Counted from the first letter of the stretch, positions 17,446-27,200 are shown. The stretch: 64,000 nt of DNA from JASHPR01 sp963833885 (GCA_963833885.1 CAWHZU010000036.1:1-64000), one strand, 5' to 3'. Notes: generated from the letters alone by a model not told the origin. A program made the numbers and translations.

Positions 17446-17777
17446 GTCGCGGCCGGCCAGTTGTCCCACAGCCCGATGCTGTCTTCGACGGCGACGGCAC
17501 CGTAGTCGTCGATGAGCGGCATCATCACGGCTTCCAGCTGGCTCACCCAAGGTTCTCCCTGGTAAAAGGCATCCTTCATCGGTTGGCGGCTGGCTTCATC
17601 GGGGAACGCCCGCAGCCACACGAAGGTTGTCTCGTCCTCCAGCGAGGGGAAGGGACCCAGCACCCTCATGCCCAGGTCCCGATGCACCGGCAGCGCACGC
17701 TCGATAAGCAAGCGCAGTAGCTCGTCTCGCTTGCCCGGGCGGGTTCGGTAGGTGCGGACCTCGATGAGCGCGGTCAT
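17442..17777 (-). CDS. NIPSNAP family protein
   Basis: 111-residue ferredoxin-like-fold protein. IEVRTYRTRPGKRDELLRLL at the N-terminus and FVWLRAFPDEASRQPMKDAFYQGEPW in the middle are characteristic of NIPSNAP domains. It is first in a two-gene unit with the cupin gene and is transcribed divergently from an HxlR regulator 43 bases away, which probably controls it. Biochemical role unknown. Confidence 0.85.
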   Translation of the reverse strand: MTALIEVRTYRTRPGKRDELLRLLIERALPVHRDLGMRVLGPFPSLEDETTFVWLRAFPDEASRQPMKDAFYQGEPWVSQLEAVMMPLIDDYGAVAVEDSIGLWDNWPAAT

Positions 17778-17820
17778 GGTTGCGTCCTTCCGGGTGAGCT
17801 TGGCTTCCTAAGATGTAGCC

Positions 17821-18207
17821 ATGACGGGCCCGGAGGCACAAGAACGCACTTTCACCATAGATGGGCTCCCTGGGGAAACCACTGAAGCGGTTGGGGACAT
17901 CGAGCGGTGCCCGCTCACCACGGCCCTCGACGTCCTCGGCGGAAAGTGGAAGCTGATCATCGTCTACTGGCTGGCCCACGGGGTGCACCGGTTTTCAGAC
18001 CTCCAGCGCCGCCAGCCCACCATCACCCACAAGGTCCTCACGGAGTCGCTGCGCCAGCTGGAAGAAGATGGCCTGGTGACTCGAAAGGTCTACGCCGAGG
18101 TGCCACCCCGAGTTGAGTACCGCCTCACGGACCATGGCCAAACCGCGCTGCCCCTCGTCGATCAGGTGCGACGCTGGGGCAGCCTCCACCTCCAGCGCCT
18201 GGCCTAG
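17821..18207 (+). CDS. HxlR family transcriptional regulator
   Basis: 128-residue winged-helix regulator. It has the family signature RCPLTTALDVLGGKWKLIIVYWL, with the cysteine often used for redox or electrophile sensing, followed by RFSDLQRRQPTITHKVLTESLRQLEEDGLV and a wing VPPRVEYRLTDHGQTALPL. It is divergent from the NIPSNAP-cupin pair. The ABC-F gene follows closely and may be co-transcribed. Confidence 0.93.
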   Translation: MTGPEAQERTFTIDGLPGETTEAVGDIERCPLTTALDVLGGKWKLIIVYWLAHGVHRFSDLQRRQPTITHKVLTESLRQLEEDGLVTRKVYAEVPPRVEYRLTDHGQTALPLVDQVRRWGSLHLQRLA

Positions 18208-18243
18208 CCTTTGCCATGTGATGTGCACTCGGATGCGGTCCTG

Positions 18244-19881
18244 GTGAGCGCGCTGCTCGTTGCCAAGAACCTTCAGGCGGCGGTTGGCGATCGCGTGCTG
18301 TTTTCTGGTCTTGACCTGGTCGTCGGCCCTGGCGATGTCATCGGCCTGGTCGGCGTGAACGGTGCCGGCAAGTCGACGCTGCTGCGGATGCTGGCCGGGC
18401 TGAGCGCCGCGCAGGACGGCACGGTGACGGTCAGCCCGCCGGACGCCTCCATCGGGTACCTGCCGCAGGAGCCGGACCGCCACCCGGGCGAGACGGTGCG
18501 GCAGTTCCTCGCCCGGCGCACCGGCGTGGCCGCGGCGGACGACGCGATGCAGGCAGCCGCTGGCGCGCTCGCCGCGGGCACGGCGGGCGCGGAGGACGCC
18601 TACTCCCGCGGGCTGGAGCGGTGGCTTGCACTTGGCGGCGCGGACCTGGACGAGCGGGCGGACGCGGTCGTTGCCGGGCTCGGCCTGAAGGTGGACCTTG
18701 ATCACGAGATGACGGGGCTGTCCGGAGGACAGGCCGCCAGGGTCGGCCTTGCCTCGCTCCTGCTCAGCCGTTACGACGTATTCCTGCTCGACGAGCCGAC
18801 CAACGACCTGGACCTCGACGGGCTGGCCCGGCTGGAGGAGTTTGTCGCCGGCCTTCGTGCCGGGACGGTTCTGGTCAGCCATGACCGGGAGTTCCTCACC
18901 AGGACGGTGACCAGGGTCGTCGAGATCGACCTCAGCCAGCAGCAGGTCATGACGTTCGGCGGCGGTTACGCGGCCTACCTGGCCGAGCGCGACGTGCAGC
19001 GCCAGCACGCGCGAGCGGACTACGACGAGTACGCGGCGAGGCGCGCGGGCCTGCAGGAACGCGCCCGCTCGCAGCGCGCCTGGATGGAGAAGGGCGTTAA
19101 GAACGCCCGCCGCAAGCAGCCGGATAACGACAAGATCGGCCGGAAGTTCCGCACCGAGGCGACCGAGAAGCAGGCGGCAAAGGCACGCCAGACCGAGCGC
19201 CTGATCGAGCGGCTCGACGTCGTCGAGGAGCCGCGCAAGGAATGGGAGCTGCAGATGGAGATCGCGGCGGCACCGCGGTCCGGCGCGATCGTCGCCTCGA
19301 TGCGCGGTGCCGTCGTCCGCCGCGGCGGGTTCACCCTCGGCCCGGTCGACCTGCAGATCGACTGGACGGACCGGGTCGCGATCACCGGCGCGAACGGATC
19401 GGGCAAGACAACCCTGCTGGCGGCCCTGCTCGGCCGGATACCACTGGATGAGGGGCATGTCGCGCTGGGCCCCGGGGTCGTCGTCGGCGAGGTCGACCAG
19501 GCACGCGACCTGTTCCTCGGTAGCGAGCCGCTGATCAGCGCCTTCGGGGCTGCCACTCCGGACATGACGCCGGCGGACATCCGGACGCTGCTCGCCAAGT
19601 TCGGCCTGCGCGCTGCGCATGTGCTGCGACCTGCCGACACGCTCTCCCCGGGCGAGCGCACCCGGGCCGCACTGGCGCTGCTCCAGGCCCGCGGCGTCAA
19701 CCTGCTGGTCCTGGATGAGCCCACGAACCACCTCGACCTGCCCGCGATCGAGCAGCTGGAGTCGGCGCTCGCGGCCTATCCGGGCACACTCCTGCTGGTC
19801 ACGCACGACCGCCGGATGCTCGACGCGGTGGCGACCAGCCGGCGGATCGAGGTGGCCGAGGGCCGCGTCACGAACCGTTAG
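18244..19881 (+). CDS. ABC-F family ATP-binding protein
   Basis: Soluble protein of about 545 residues with two ATP-binding cassettes and no membrane helices. Domain 1: GVNGAGKSTLLRML (Walker A), LSGGQAARVGLASLLLS and VFLLDEPTNDLDLDG. Domain 2: GANGSGKTTLLAALLGR, LSPGERTRAALALLQ and LLVLDEPTNHLD. A charged linker (about 280-340) lies between them. ABC-F proteins act on the ribosome; some protect it from antibiotics. GTG at 18,244 is preferred to an ATG 33 bases earlier since the conserved region begins immediately after. Confidence 0.9.
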   Translation: MSALLVAKNLQAAVGDRVLFSGLDLVVGPGDVIGLVGVNGAGKSTLLRMLAGLSAAQDGTVTVSPPDASIGYLPQEPDRHPGETVRQFLARRTGVAAADDAMQAAAGALAAGTAGAEDAYSRGLERWLALGGADLDERADAVVAGLGLKVDLDHEMTGLSGGQAARVGLASLLLSRYDVFLLDEPTNDLDLDGLARLEEFVAGLRAGTVLVSHDREFLTRTVTRVVEIDLSQQQVMTFGGGYAAYLAERDVQRQHARADYDEYAARRAGLQERARSQRAWMEKGVKNARRKQPDNDKIGRKFRTEATEKQAAKARQTERLIERLDVVEEPRKEWELQMEIAAAPRSGAIVASMRGAVVRRGGFTLGPVDLQIDWTDRVAITGANGSGKTTLLAALLGRIPLDEGHVALGPGVVVGEVDQARDLFLGSEPLISAFGAATPDMTPADIRTLLAKFGLRAAHVLRPADTLSPGERTRAALALLQARGVNLLVLDEPTNHLDLPAIEQLESALAAYPGTLLLVTHDRRMLDAVATSRRIEVAEGRVTNR

Positions 19882-19976
19882 ATCCAGCCGGTGCCCGTCA
19901 GTGGCATCCCCGGCGAGGGAAGCCGCGGTTGGCGGTCAGGGAGCGGCCGGGGGCCGGGGGCCGGGGGGTAGCGCGC

Positions 19977-21086
19977 TTACGGGGCGGCGGCGCGGCGGTA
20001 GGCGGCCAGGCGGAGTGCCATGTGCAGGGCGTCGCGCTGCGGGCTGGTCTTGAGGTTCACGCCGGTCAGGGCCTCGATGCGGTCCAGCCGGTAGTAGAGC
20101 GTGGTGCGGTGGATGTGCAGCTGCGCGGCCGACCGGGCGATGTCCCCGCCCTGGTCGAGCACCGTCCGCGCAGTGATCTCCAGATCCGGCCGGGATCGCC
20201 GCGCTAGCAGGTCGGCGCCCGGGTGGATGTCGGCGACGGCCAGGTCCGGCGGTGCGGCCGCGATCAGATGCCACGAGCCGAGCGCGTCCCAGGCCGGGTG
20301 GTCCAGCACGGCTCCGGCGCGCAGCGCCTGACGGGTCTGCGCCGCGCGCCCCACTGCGACGTGCAACTGAGCCAACGGCAGCGGGGGCCCGCTGGTTGCC
20401 ACCTCACGCGGCGCCGGGTCCGGATACGCGGGGTGAACGCTCATGTCGCCCCGCAGCGGCCATCCGATGCTCGCCCGCGGGGCCATGACGGCCACGGTCA
20501 CGGCCGGGTCGAGCTCCTCCAGCGCGATCAGCTCCCGCGCGGCGGCTTCGTCGGGGCCCGCCGCCAGCCGGGCGAGCAGCGCGGCCCGGCGGCGGCCGCG
20601 CCCGGCACTGGTCATCGGCGTCTGCGCCAGGTAGATCGCGGCGAGCTCGGCACACGCCACGATCTGCGGCAGGTGCTCCTCGGTCACGGACTCGTCGCCG
20701 TTCAGCACCCACAGGTAGCCGAGCAATTCCCGGCCGGTGCGCAACGGCACGCACCACCGCGGCAGCATGTCGGCCTCTGGCGCGGCGGGGGTGCGGACCG
20801 GTCCGTACGCCCGGGCCAGCCCGAGCCGCGCCACCACGGCCCTGGCCGCCGGGTCGACCTCATGCTGCAGGATCGTGCGCATCCGGGTCCCGTCGACCTG
20901 CCCCTGAGCGCTCCACCAGATCGGGCGGTGCCTGGCGTCCTCCACCAGCACCGGGTGGGCCAGCGAGGCGCCGAGCTCGTCGACGGCCGACTGCACGTCC
21001 CGCACGCCCGTCACCGCCTCAATGCTGGTTCGGGGAGGGAGCCCGCCGTCACCACGCCGGACCCGCTCCCCTGCCGTTTCCGACAA
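19977..21086 (-). CDS. PucR family transcriptional regulator
   Basis: 369 residues with the C-terminal PucR helix-turn-helix: RTVLDQGGDIARSAAQLHIHRTTLYYRLDRIEALTGVNLK, where the regular spacing of LHIHRTTLYYRL is diagnostic. The N-terminal part contains a GGDEF-like or GAF-like sensing region. The first available start is a TTG, so the true start is uncertain. It is divergent from 1-pyrroline-5-carboxylate dehydrogenase, and PucR-type activators such as PruC control proline catabolism in actinobacteria, so that is the inferred role. Confidence 0.88.
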   Translation of the reverse strand: MSETAGERVRRGDGGLPPRTSIEAVTGVRDVQSAVDELGASLAHPVLVEDARHRPIWWSAQGQVDGTRMRTILQHEVDPAARAVVARLGLARAYGPVRTPAAPEADMLPRWCVPLRTGRELLGYLWVLNGDESVTEEHLPQIVACAELAAIYLAQTPMTSAGRGRRRAALLARLAAGPDEAAARELIALEELDPAVTVAVMAPRASIGWPLRGDMSVHPAYPDPAPREVATSGPPLPLAQLHVAVGRAAQTRQALRAGAVLDHPAWDALGSWHLIAAAPPDLAVADIHPGADLLARRSRPDLEITARTVLDQGGDIARSAAQLHIHRTTLYYRLDRIEALTGVNLKTSPQRDALHMALRLAAYRRAAAP

Positions 21087-21116
21087 TCGTAGGAAACCCG
21101 TGCGGGAAGTTCCGCA
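21077..21116. promoter_or_regulatory. candidate regulatory repeats in the PucR-P5CDH divergent region
   Basis: Two short inverted repeats lie here: TTTCC-N10-GGAAA (21077-21096, overlapping the PucR start) and TGCGG-N6-CCGCA (21101-21116). They sit about 90-130 bases before the dehydrogenase start. They are plausible regulator-binding sites, but arms of five bases are weak evidence in DNA of this composition. Confidence 0.3.
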
Positions 21117-21204
21117 GCGGAGCCGAAGCCTAGGCGCGCGCGGCTGTCTACAGTGCGGGTGTCGGCCAGACCAGGCACGGCGCTACACGTTCCGGGAGGG
21201 CTTC

Positions 21205-22833
21205 ATGACCGCTACCGCAGGCCGGACCGCGCTCTTCCCGATCGGTCCCACCGCGCCGCTGACGTTCGCCCCGGGCTCGCCCGAGCGGGCGCGGGTCGCG
21301 GCCGCGCTGAAAGAGGTCCGCCAGGCCGATTACGACGTCGCGAACGTCATCGGCGGCGAGGAGGTGCGCACCGGGAGGCGGGCGCCCATCGTGACCCCGC
21401 ATGATCACTCCCGTGAGCTCGGGCACGTGCACTGGGCCGGGGAAGCCGAGACCGCTCAGGCGATCGACGCGGCGCTGGCCGCGTCAAAGTGGTGGGCCCG
21501 GCTGCCGTGGGAGCAGCGCGCCGAGCCGTTCCTGCGGGCCGCGGACATGCTGGAGTACGGGCCGTGGCGGGACCGGCTGAACGCCGCCACCATGCTGGAG
21601 CTGTCGAAGACGACCTACCAGGCCGACATCGACGCCGCCTGCGAGACCGTGGACTTCATCCGCGCGAACGTCAAGAACATGCTCGACATGTACGAGGTGC
21701 AGCCCGGGTCGCAGCCCGGCGTGTGGAACCAGGCCGAGTACCGGCCGCTCGAGGGGTTCGTGTTCGCGGTATCGCCGTTCAACTTCACCTGCATGAACAA
21801 CCTGGCCTTTGGCCCGGCCGTGCTCGGCAACACCGTGGTCTGGAAGCCTGCCGAGAGCGCGTCGCTGGTCATGCACCTGTCGCTGCAGCTGCTGCGCGAG
21901 GCCGGGCTGCCCGACGGCGTGGTCAACGTCGTCTACGGCGACGGCCCGGAGATCGGCGCGGTGGCGCTGGCGCACCGTGACCTGGCCGCCGTGCACTTCA
22001 CCGGGTCGACGGCGACGTTCCAGCACATCTGGCAGACGATCGGCGCGAACATCACCTCGTACAAGAACTACCCGCGGGTGGTAGGCGAGACCGGTGGCAA
22101 GGACTTCATCGTGGCCCACCCGACCGCCGACGTCGAGGCGCTCGCGGTGGCCTGCGTCCGCGGCGCCTACGAATACCAGGGCCAGAAGTGCTCGGCAGCC
22201 TCGCGCCTGTACGCGCCGCGCAGCATATGGCCGGAGCTCAAGGATCGCCTCGTCGCGCTCACCGAGTCGGTCGTGGTGGGCGACCCGACCGAGCCGCAGA
22301 CCTACCTCGGCGCCGTGATCAACGCCAGGCAGTTCGCCAAGCATGCGGACGCGCTGGCCCGGGCCAGGAGCGAGAACCTGGTCGTGGTTGGCGGCAACAC
22401 CGACGACTCCGTGGGCTGGTTCGTGGACCCGACCGTGCTCGAGGTCCCCGATCCGGCCTCGCCGTTCCTGACCCAGGAGCTGTTCGCCCCGGTGCTGACC
22501 GCGTACGTCTACGACGACAACGCGTGGGACGAAACGCTCCGGCTGGTCGACGAGTCCACCGCGTACGGGCTCACCGGCGCGATCTTCGCTGCCGACCCGG
22601 CGGTGATCGAGCAGGCGGAAGACGCGCTGCGCTACACCGCGGGAAACATGTACATCAACGACAAACCGACCGCCTCGGTCGTCGGGCAGCAGCCGTTCGG
22701 CGGCGCCAGGGCATCCGGCACCAACGACAAGGCCGGCACCGTCTGGAACATGATCCGCTTTGCCAGCCCGCGCTCGGTCAAGCGCAACCACCTGCTGGTG
22801 CGCGACTATCGATACCCGCACCTCGAGCCCTGA
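21205..22833 (+). CDS. pruA: L-glutamate gamma-semialdehyde (1-pyrroline-5-carboxylate) dehydrogenase
   Basis: 542-residue NAD-dependent aldehyde dehydrogenase completing proline oxidation to glutamate. Markers: FVFAVSPFNFTCMNNLAFGPAVLGN, VWKPAESASLVMH, VHFTGSTATFQHIW, VGETGGKDFIVAHPTAD (catalytic Glu) and ACVRGAYEYQGQKCSAASRLY (catalytic Cys). QQPFGGARASGTNDKAG near the end is specific to P5C dehydrogenases. GGGAGGG precedes the ATG at 21,205. No proline dehydrogenase gene is adjacent. Confidence 0.95.
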   Translation: MTATAGRTALFPIGPTAPLTFAPGSPERARVAAALKEVRQADYDVANVIGGEEVRTGRRAPIVTPHDHSRELGHVHWAGEAETAQAIDAALAASKWWARLPWEQRAEPFLRAADMLEYGPWRDRLNAATMLELSKTTYQADIDAACETVDFIRANVKNMLDMYEVQPGSQPGVWNQAEYRPLEGFVFAVSPFNFTCMNNLAFGPAVLGNTVVWKPAESASLVMHLSLQLLREAGLPDGVVNVVYGDGPEIGAVALAHRDLAAVHFTGSTATFQHIWQTIGANITSYKNYPRVVGETGGKDFIVAHPTADVEALAVACVRGAYEYQGQKCSAASRLYAPRSIWPELKDRLVALTESVVVGDPTEPQTYLGAVINARQFAKHADALARARSENLVVVGGNTDDSVGWFVDPTVLEVPDPASPFLTQELFAPVLTAYVYDDNAWDETLRLVDESTAYGLTGAIFAADPAVIEQAEDALRYTAGNMYINDKPTASVVGQQPFGGARASGTNDKAGTVWNMIRFASPRSVKRNHLLVRDYRYPHLEP

Positions 22834-22893
22834 CATAGGCCGCCGCCGTCGGGGAAGGCTACCTGAGGCAATTGCCGACGGTGGGGGGGACCG

Positions 22894-24321
22894 ATGGTGA
22901 GCCTGGTGGAGCCGGTACAGGTAGAGCGGCGTTCCGTTGCCCAGCTGCAGCCGATTATCGGGGTGCAGCGGCACGAGCGGCTGGTCCAGGTCGCCGATCA
23001 GTTCCGGCAGCACCTCGGCGGGCGCACAATATGGAACGTTAGTTCGACGGCGACCGGCGGCGGGGTCGCCGAGATGCTGCACGTGCTCCTCGGCTACGCC
23101 GAAGATCTCGCCATCCCGGTCCAGTGGCGGGTGATCACCGGCGACGCCGAGTTTTTCGTGATCACCAAGCGGATCCACAACCAGATCCACGGCGAGACCG
23201 CCGGAGGCCCGCTCACCGGGGCCGACGCCGATCATTACGCGCGGATGCTGGCCGCGAACGCGGCCGAGCTGCTCGACGAGGTCCGGCCCGGCGACCTGGT
23301 GCTGCTGCACGACCCGCAGACCGCCGGGCTGACCAGGGCACTGGTGGACGCCGGGGCCCGGGTGGCGTGGCGCTGCCACATCGGTGTGGACTGGCAGAAC
23401 AACGCGACGCGGGGGGCTTGGGAGTTCCTGCGGCCGGAGCTGGAGGCGGCGCACGGGTTCGTGTTCACCCGGCGTGAGTACGTGCCGGACTGGATTCCGG
23501 CCGACAAGGTGGCGATCATCCCGCCGTCGATCGACCCGCTAGCCCCCAAGAACGAGCCGCTCGACACCGACACGGTGCGCGGGATCCTGGGCCGGATCGG
23601 GGTTCTGGACGGCGCCACGCCCGACGACCGGACCTCGTTTGAGCGCAGCGACGGCAGCGTCGGCTTCGTGACCCGGTACGCGGAGGTCACCGGGGAGGGA
23701 CGGCCGGGGCCGACCGACCCGATGGTGGTGCAGGTGTCCCGGTGGGATCAGCTCAAGGACATGCAGGGCGTCATGCACGGATTCGCGGAATATGTCGTGC
23801 CCGGCGGCGACGGTTACCTGCTGCTGGTCGGCCCGGCGGTCGCCGGGGTGACCGATGACCCGGAGGGCGCCGCGGTGTTCGGCGAATGCCTGCTGCAGTG
23901 GCGCGACCTGCCGCCCGAGGCCAGGGCGCGGATCCTGCTGGTCACCCTGCCGCTGGACGACGCGGACGAGAACGCCGCAATGGTCAACGCGCTGCAGCGG
24001 CACGCCACGGTGATCGTGCAGAAGAGCCTCGCCGAGGGGTTCGGGCTGACCGTGGCCGAGGGCATGTGGAAGGGGCGGCCGGTCGTGGGCTCGGCGGTCG
24101 GCGGGATCATGGACCAGATCGCCGACGGCACCGGCATCCTGCTGCCCGACCCGCGTGACCTGAAGGCGTTCGGGGTGGCCGTGCGCGAGTTGCTCGACGA
24201 CCCTGCCGAGGCGGACCGGATGGGGCACGCGGCGCAGGCCTACATCCGCGAGCACTACGTCGGCGACGTGCACCTGCTCCGCTACGCGGACCTGTTCGGC
24301 TCGATGCTCGCAGCGGGCTAG
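22894..24321 (+). CDS. family 4 glycosyltransferase, trehalose synthase (TreT)-like
   Basis: 475 residues with a GT-B fold. TIWNVSSTATGGGVAEMLHVLLGYAEDL at the N-terminus and WRCHIGVDWQNNATRGAWEFLRP are typical of trehalose-synthase-like (TreT) enzymes. The C-terminal nucleotide-sugar part has QVSRWDQLKDMQGVMHGF and VQKSLAEGFGLTVAEGMWKGRPVVGSAVGG with the E-x7-E motif. It probably transfers glucose from a nucleotide sugar. It lies 60 bases after the P5C dehydrogenase. Trehalose and catalase neighbours fit a stress setting. Confidence 0.85.
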   Translation: MVSLVEPVQVERRSVAQLQPIIGVQRHERLVQVADQFRQHLGGRTIWNVSSTATGGGVAEMLHVLLGYAEDLAIPVQWRVITGDAEFFVITKRIHNQIHGETAGGPLTGADADHYARMLAANAAELLDEVRPGDLVLLHDPQTAGLTRALVDAGARVAWRCHIGVDWQNNATRGAWEFLRPELEAAHGFVFTRREYVPDWIPADKVAIIPPSIDPLAPKNEPLDTDTVRGILGRIGVLDGATPDDRTSFERSDGSVGFVTRYAEVTGEGRPGPTDPMVVQVSRWDQLKDMQGVMHGFAEYVVPGGDGYLLLVGPAVAGVTDDPEGAAVFGECLLQWRDLPPEARARILLVTLPLDDADENAAMVNALQRHATVIVQKSLAEGFGLTVAEGMWKGRPVVGSAVGGIMDQIADGTGILLPDPRDLKAFGVAVRELLDDPAEADRMGHAAQAYIREHYVGDVHLLRYADLFGSMLAAG

Positions 24322-24424
24322 CTCGGGCTAGCTCCGCTCTCCCACCCGGGCCGATCCCGTCTCGGGCCGACGTTATGCCCGGCGCTGACCGGGTAGGGCC
24401 AGCCTTTCAAGAGGAGGGATGGCA

Positions 24425-25945
24425 ATGACCGACACCCAGCCGCACCCCACGACCACCGACGCAGGCGCCCCGGTCGAGAGCGATGAGTTCTCGCTGACCG
24501 TAGGCCCGCAAGGCCCGGTCCTGCTGCAAGATCATTACCTGATTGAGCAGATGGCGAACTTCAACCGGGAGCGCATCCCCGAGCGCCAGCCCCACGCCAA
24601 GGGTGGCGGGGCGTTCGGCCACTTCGAGGTGACCAGCGACGTCAGCGCGTACACCAAGGCCGCGGTGTTCCAGCCCGGCACGCGTACCGACACGCTGATC
24701 CGGTTCTCCACCGTGGCCGGCGAGCGGGGCAGCCCGGACACCTGGCGCGACCCGCGCGGTTTCGCGCTGAAGTTCTACACCTCCGACGGCAACTACGACA
24801 TGGTCGGGAACAACACCCCGGTCTTCTTCGTCCGGGACCCGATGAAGTTCCAGCACTTCATCCGGTCGCAGAAGCGCCGCGCGGACAACAACCTGCGCGA
24901 CCACGACATGCAGTGGGACTTCTGGACGCTGTCCCCGGAGTCGGCGCACCAGGTGACCTGGCTGATGGGCGACCGCGGGATCCCGCGGTCCTGGCGGCAC
25001 ATGAACGGCTACAGCTCGCATACGTATATGTGGCTCAACGCCGCGGGCGAGCGGTTCTGGGTGAAGTACCACTTCAAGACCGACCAGGGCGTCGAGTTCT
25101 TCACCCAGGACGAGGGCGACCAGATGGCGGCGGTGGACACCGACTACCACCAGCGCGACCTGTACGAGCACATCGACGCCGGCGAGTTCCCGAGCTGGAC
25201 GCTCAGGATGCAGATCATGCCGTTCGAGGACGCCAAGACCTACCGGTTCAACCCGTTCGACCTGACCAAGGTGTGGCCGCACAGCGACTACCCGCTGATC
25301 GAGGTCGGCCGGCTGACCCTGGACCGGAACCTGACCGACTACCACACCGAGATGGAGCAGGCCGCGTTCGAGCCGAACAACCTGGTGCCCGGGATCGCGC
25401 TGAGCCCGGACAAGATGCTGCTGGCCCGCGGGTTCTCCTACTCCGACGCGCACCGCGCCCGGCTCGGCGTGAACTACAAGCAGATCCCGGTGAACTCGCC
25501 GCACGCGCCCGTGCACAGCTACTCCAAGGACGGCGCGATGCGGATCGTGAACGCCCACGACCCGGTGTACGCGCCGAACTCCAAGGGCGGCCCCAAGGCG
25601 GACAGCGAGCACAACAAGCCGGCCAGCTGGTACGCGGACGGCGACATCATGCGCTCCGCGTACGTCCCGCGCCGCGACGACGACGATTTCGTCCAGGCCG
25701 GCACCATGGTCCGTGAGGTGCTCGACGACGCGGCGCGCGAACGGCTGGTCAGCAACGTCGTCGGCCATCTGCTCAACGGCGTGACCGAACCGGTCCTGGC
25801 CCGCGCGTTCGAGTACTGGCGCAACGTGGACAAGGACCTGGGCGACAAGATCGAGTCCGGCGTCCGTGCCAAGCGGGGCGCTAAGGATCCCAAGGCCGGC
25901 GCGCAGGGCAACCCGGCCCGCAGCAGCATGCAGGCCAAGGCCTGA
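24425..25945 (+). CDS. katA: catalase (monofunctional, clade-3-type)
   Basis: 506-residue heme catalase. Landmarks: GPVLLQDHYLIEQMANFNRERIPERQPHAKGGGAFG (catalytic His), FSTVAGERGSPDTWRDPRGFALKFYTSDGNYDMVGNNTPVFFVRDP (catalytic Asn), GYSSHTYMWLNAAGERFWVKYH, and the heme-ligand Tyr region LLARGFSYSDAHRARLGVNYKQIPVN. The ATG at 24,425 is preferred because an ideal GAGGAGGG lies 7 bases before it; a second ATG 6 bases upstream overlaps that site. A cytosolic peroxide-detoxifying enzyme. Confidence 0.96.
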   Translation: MTDTQPHPTTTDAGAPVESDEFSLTVGPQGPVLLQDHYLIEQMANFNRERIPERQPHAKGGGAFGHFEVTSDVSAYTKAAVFQPGTRTDTLIRFSTVAGERGSPDTWRDPRGFALKFYTSDGNYDMVGNNTPVFFVRDPMKFQHFIRSQKRRADNNLRDHDMQWDFWTLSPESAHQVTWLMGDRGIPRSWRHMNGYSSHTYMWLNAAGERFWVKYHFKTDQGVEFFTQDEGDQMAAVDTDYHQRDLYEHIDAGEFPSWTLRMQIMPFEDAKTYRFNPFDLTKVWPHSDYPLIEVGRLTLDRNLTDYHTEMEQAAFEPNNLVPGIALSPDKMLLARGFSYSDAHRARLGVNYKQIPVNSPHAPVHSYSKDGAMRIVNAHDPVYAPNSKGGPKADSEHNKPASWYADGDIMRSAYVPRRDDDDFVQAGTMVREVLDDAARERLVSNVVGHLLNGVTEPVLARAFEYWRNVDKDLGDKIESGVRAKRGAKDPKAGAQGNPARSSMQAKA

Positions 25946-26030
25946 CCGCGCGCCCAGCCCGGGCGGGGCCCGGTGCCGCCGCAAAGCCCCGGGGTACCGG
26001 GCCCTGCCCGTTCCGGGTAGCGTGCGGCCG

Positions 26031-27200
26031 GTGAAGCGAAGCACCGAACGCATCCTCACCACGCACGTGGGAAGCCTCCCCCGGCCGGCGCCGCTGCTCG
26101 ACAAGATGCGCGACGGCGAACGCGGCCCGGACCTGGACGGCGCCGTCGCCCAGGCCGTCGGCGCGGCCGTGGACCAGCAGCTGGCGCACGGCGTCGACGT
26201 GGTCACCGACGGGGAGCAGGGCAAGACCGGGTTCTTCGCGTACATCGGCGAGCGGCTGACCGGGTTCGAGCCCCGGCCAGGCCTCAAGGCCCACCAGTGG
26301 ACCGCGGAGGTCAGCTCGTTTCCCGAGTACTACGCGGCCTACTTCGAGCGGGCCATGACCGGCGGTTCGGTCGTCACGCCCGAGCCGCTGGTCTGCGTCG
26401 GCCCGGTGACCTACCGGGGCCAGGCGGCCATCGCGCGGCAGATCGCGGACCTGCGAGCGGCGCTGGCCGGCCAGCCGCACGCCGAGGCGTTCATCCCGGC
26501 CACGGCGCCGAGCGGGCTCGGCATCATGACCGGCGGCGCGGACGCCGCGAACGAGTACTACCCGTCGTACGCGGACTACCTGTTCGCGGTCGCCGACGCT
26601 CTCGCCGAGGAGTACCGAGCGATCGTGGACGCGGGCTTCCTGCTCCAGGTCGACGACCCCGCTCTCACCGACACCCTCAGCGACTCGGCCCTCGATCAGC
26701 GGACGGTCGGCGAGCGCGTGGAACTCTTCGTCGAGGCGACCAACCGGGCGCTGCGCGGCATCCCCGCTGACCGGGTCAGGTACCACACCTGCTACGGGAT
26801 CAACGAAGGCCCGCGAGTCCACGACGTGCCGCTGGCCGAGGTGATCCCGCTGATGCTGAAGGTGCAGGCCATGGGCCTGTCGTTCGAGGCGGCGAACGCC
26901 CGGCACGAGCACGAGTACCACGCCTGGGAGACCGTGGCGCTGCCCGACGACCGGGTGCTGCTGCCGGGCGTGATCACGCACGCGAGCAACATCGTCGAGC
27001 ACCCGGAGCTGATCGCCGAGCGCCTCACCCGCTACACCAAGATCGCGGGCCGGGAGAACGTCATCGCGAGCACGGATTGCGGCTTCTCGTCCCAGGCCAC
27101 GTACCGGCCCGAGGTCGATCCGAAGGTGATGTGGGCGAAGTTCGACGCGATGCGTGAGGGCGCGGCGCTCGCATCCGGGCAACTCTGGCGGGCACGATGA
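26031..27200 (+). CDS. MetE-family (cobalamin-independent methionine synthase-like) protein
   Basis: 389-residue TIM-barrel protein matching the catalytic half of MetE. The N-terminus ERILTTHVGSLPRP holds the conserved His. Later blocks include VVTDGEQGKTGFFAYIGERL, DRVRYHTCYGINEGPRVHD and a C-terminal NVIASTDCGFSSQ containing the zinc Cys. Stand-alone single-domain members act on varied thiols, so the substrate is uncertain. GTG at 26,031 is the only start giving the family N-terminus. It overlaps the next gene by 4 bases. Confidence 0.82.
   Translation: MKRSTERILTTHVGSLPRPAPLLDKMRDGERGPDLDGAVAQAVGAAVDQQLAHGVDVVTDGEQGKTGFFAYIGERLTGFEPRPGLKAHQWTAEVSSFPEYYAAYFERAMTGGSVVTPEPLVCVGPVTYRGQAAIARQIADLRAALAGQPHAEAFIPATAPSGLGIMTGGADAANEYYPSYADYLFAVADALAEEYRAIVDAGFLLQVDDPALTDTLSDSALDQRTVGERVELFVEATNRALRGIPADRVRYHTCYGINEGPRVHDVPLAEVIPLMLKVQAMGLSFEAANARHEHEYHAWETVALPDDRVLLPGVITHASNIVEHPELIAERLTRYTKIAGRENVIASTDCGFSSQATYRPEVDPKVMWAKFDAMREGAALASGQLWRAR

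Noticed and set aside
17995..19806. 603-residue minus-strand open frame opposite the ABC-F gene
   Set aside because: Composition is Arg/Gln/Gly-rich with no motifs; it is a shadow of the GC-rich ABC-F gene, whose Walker motifs are unmistakable.
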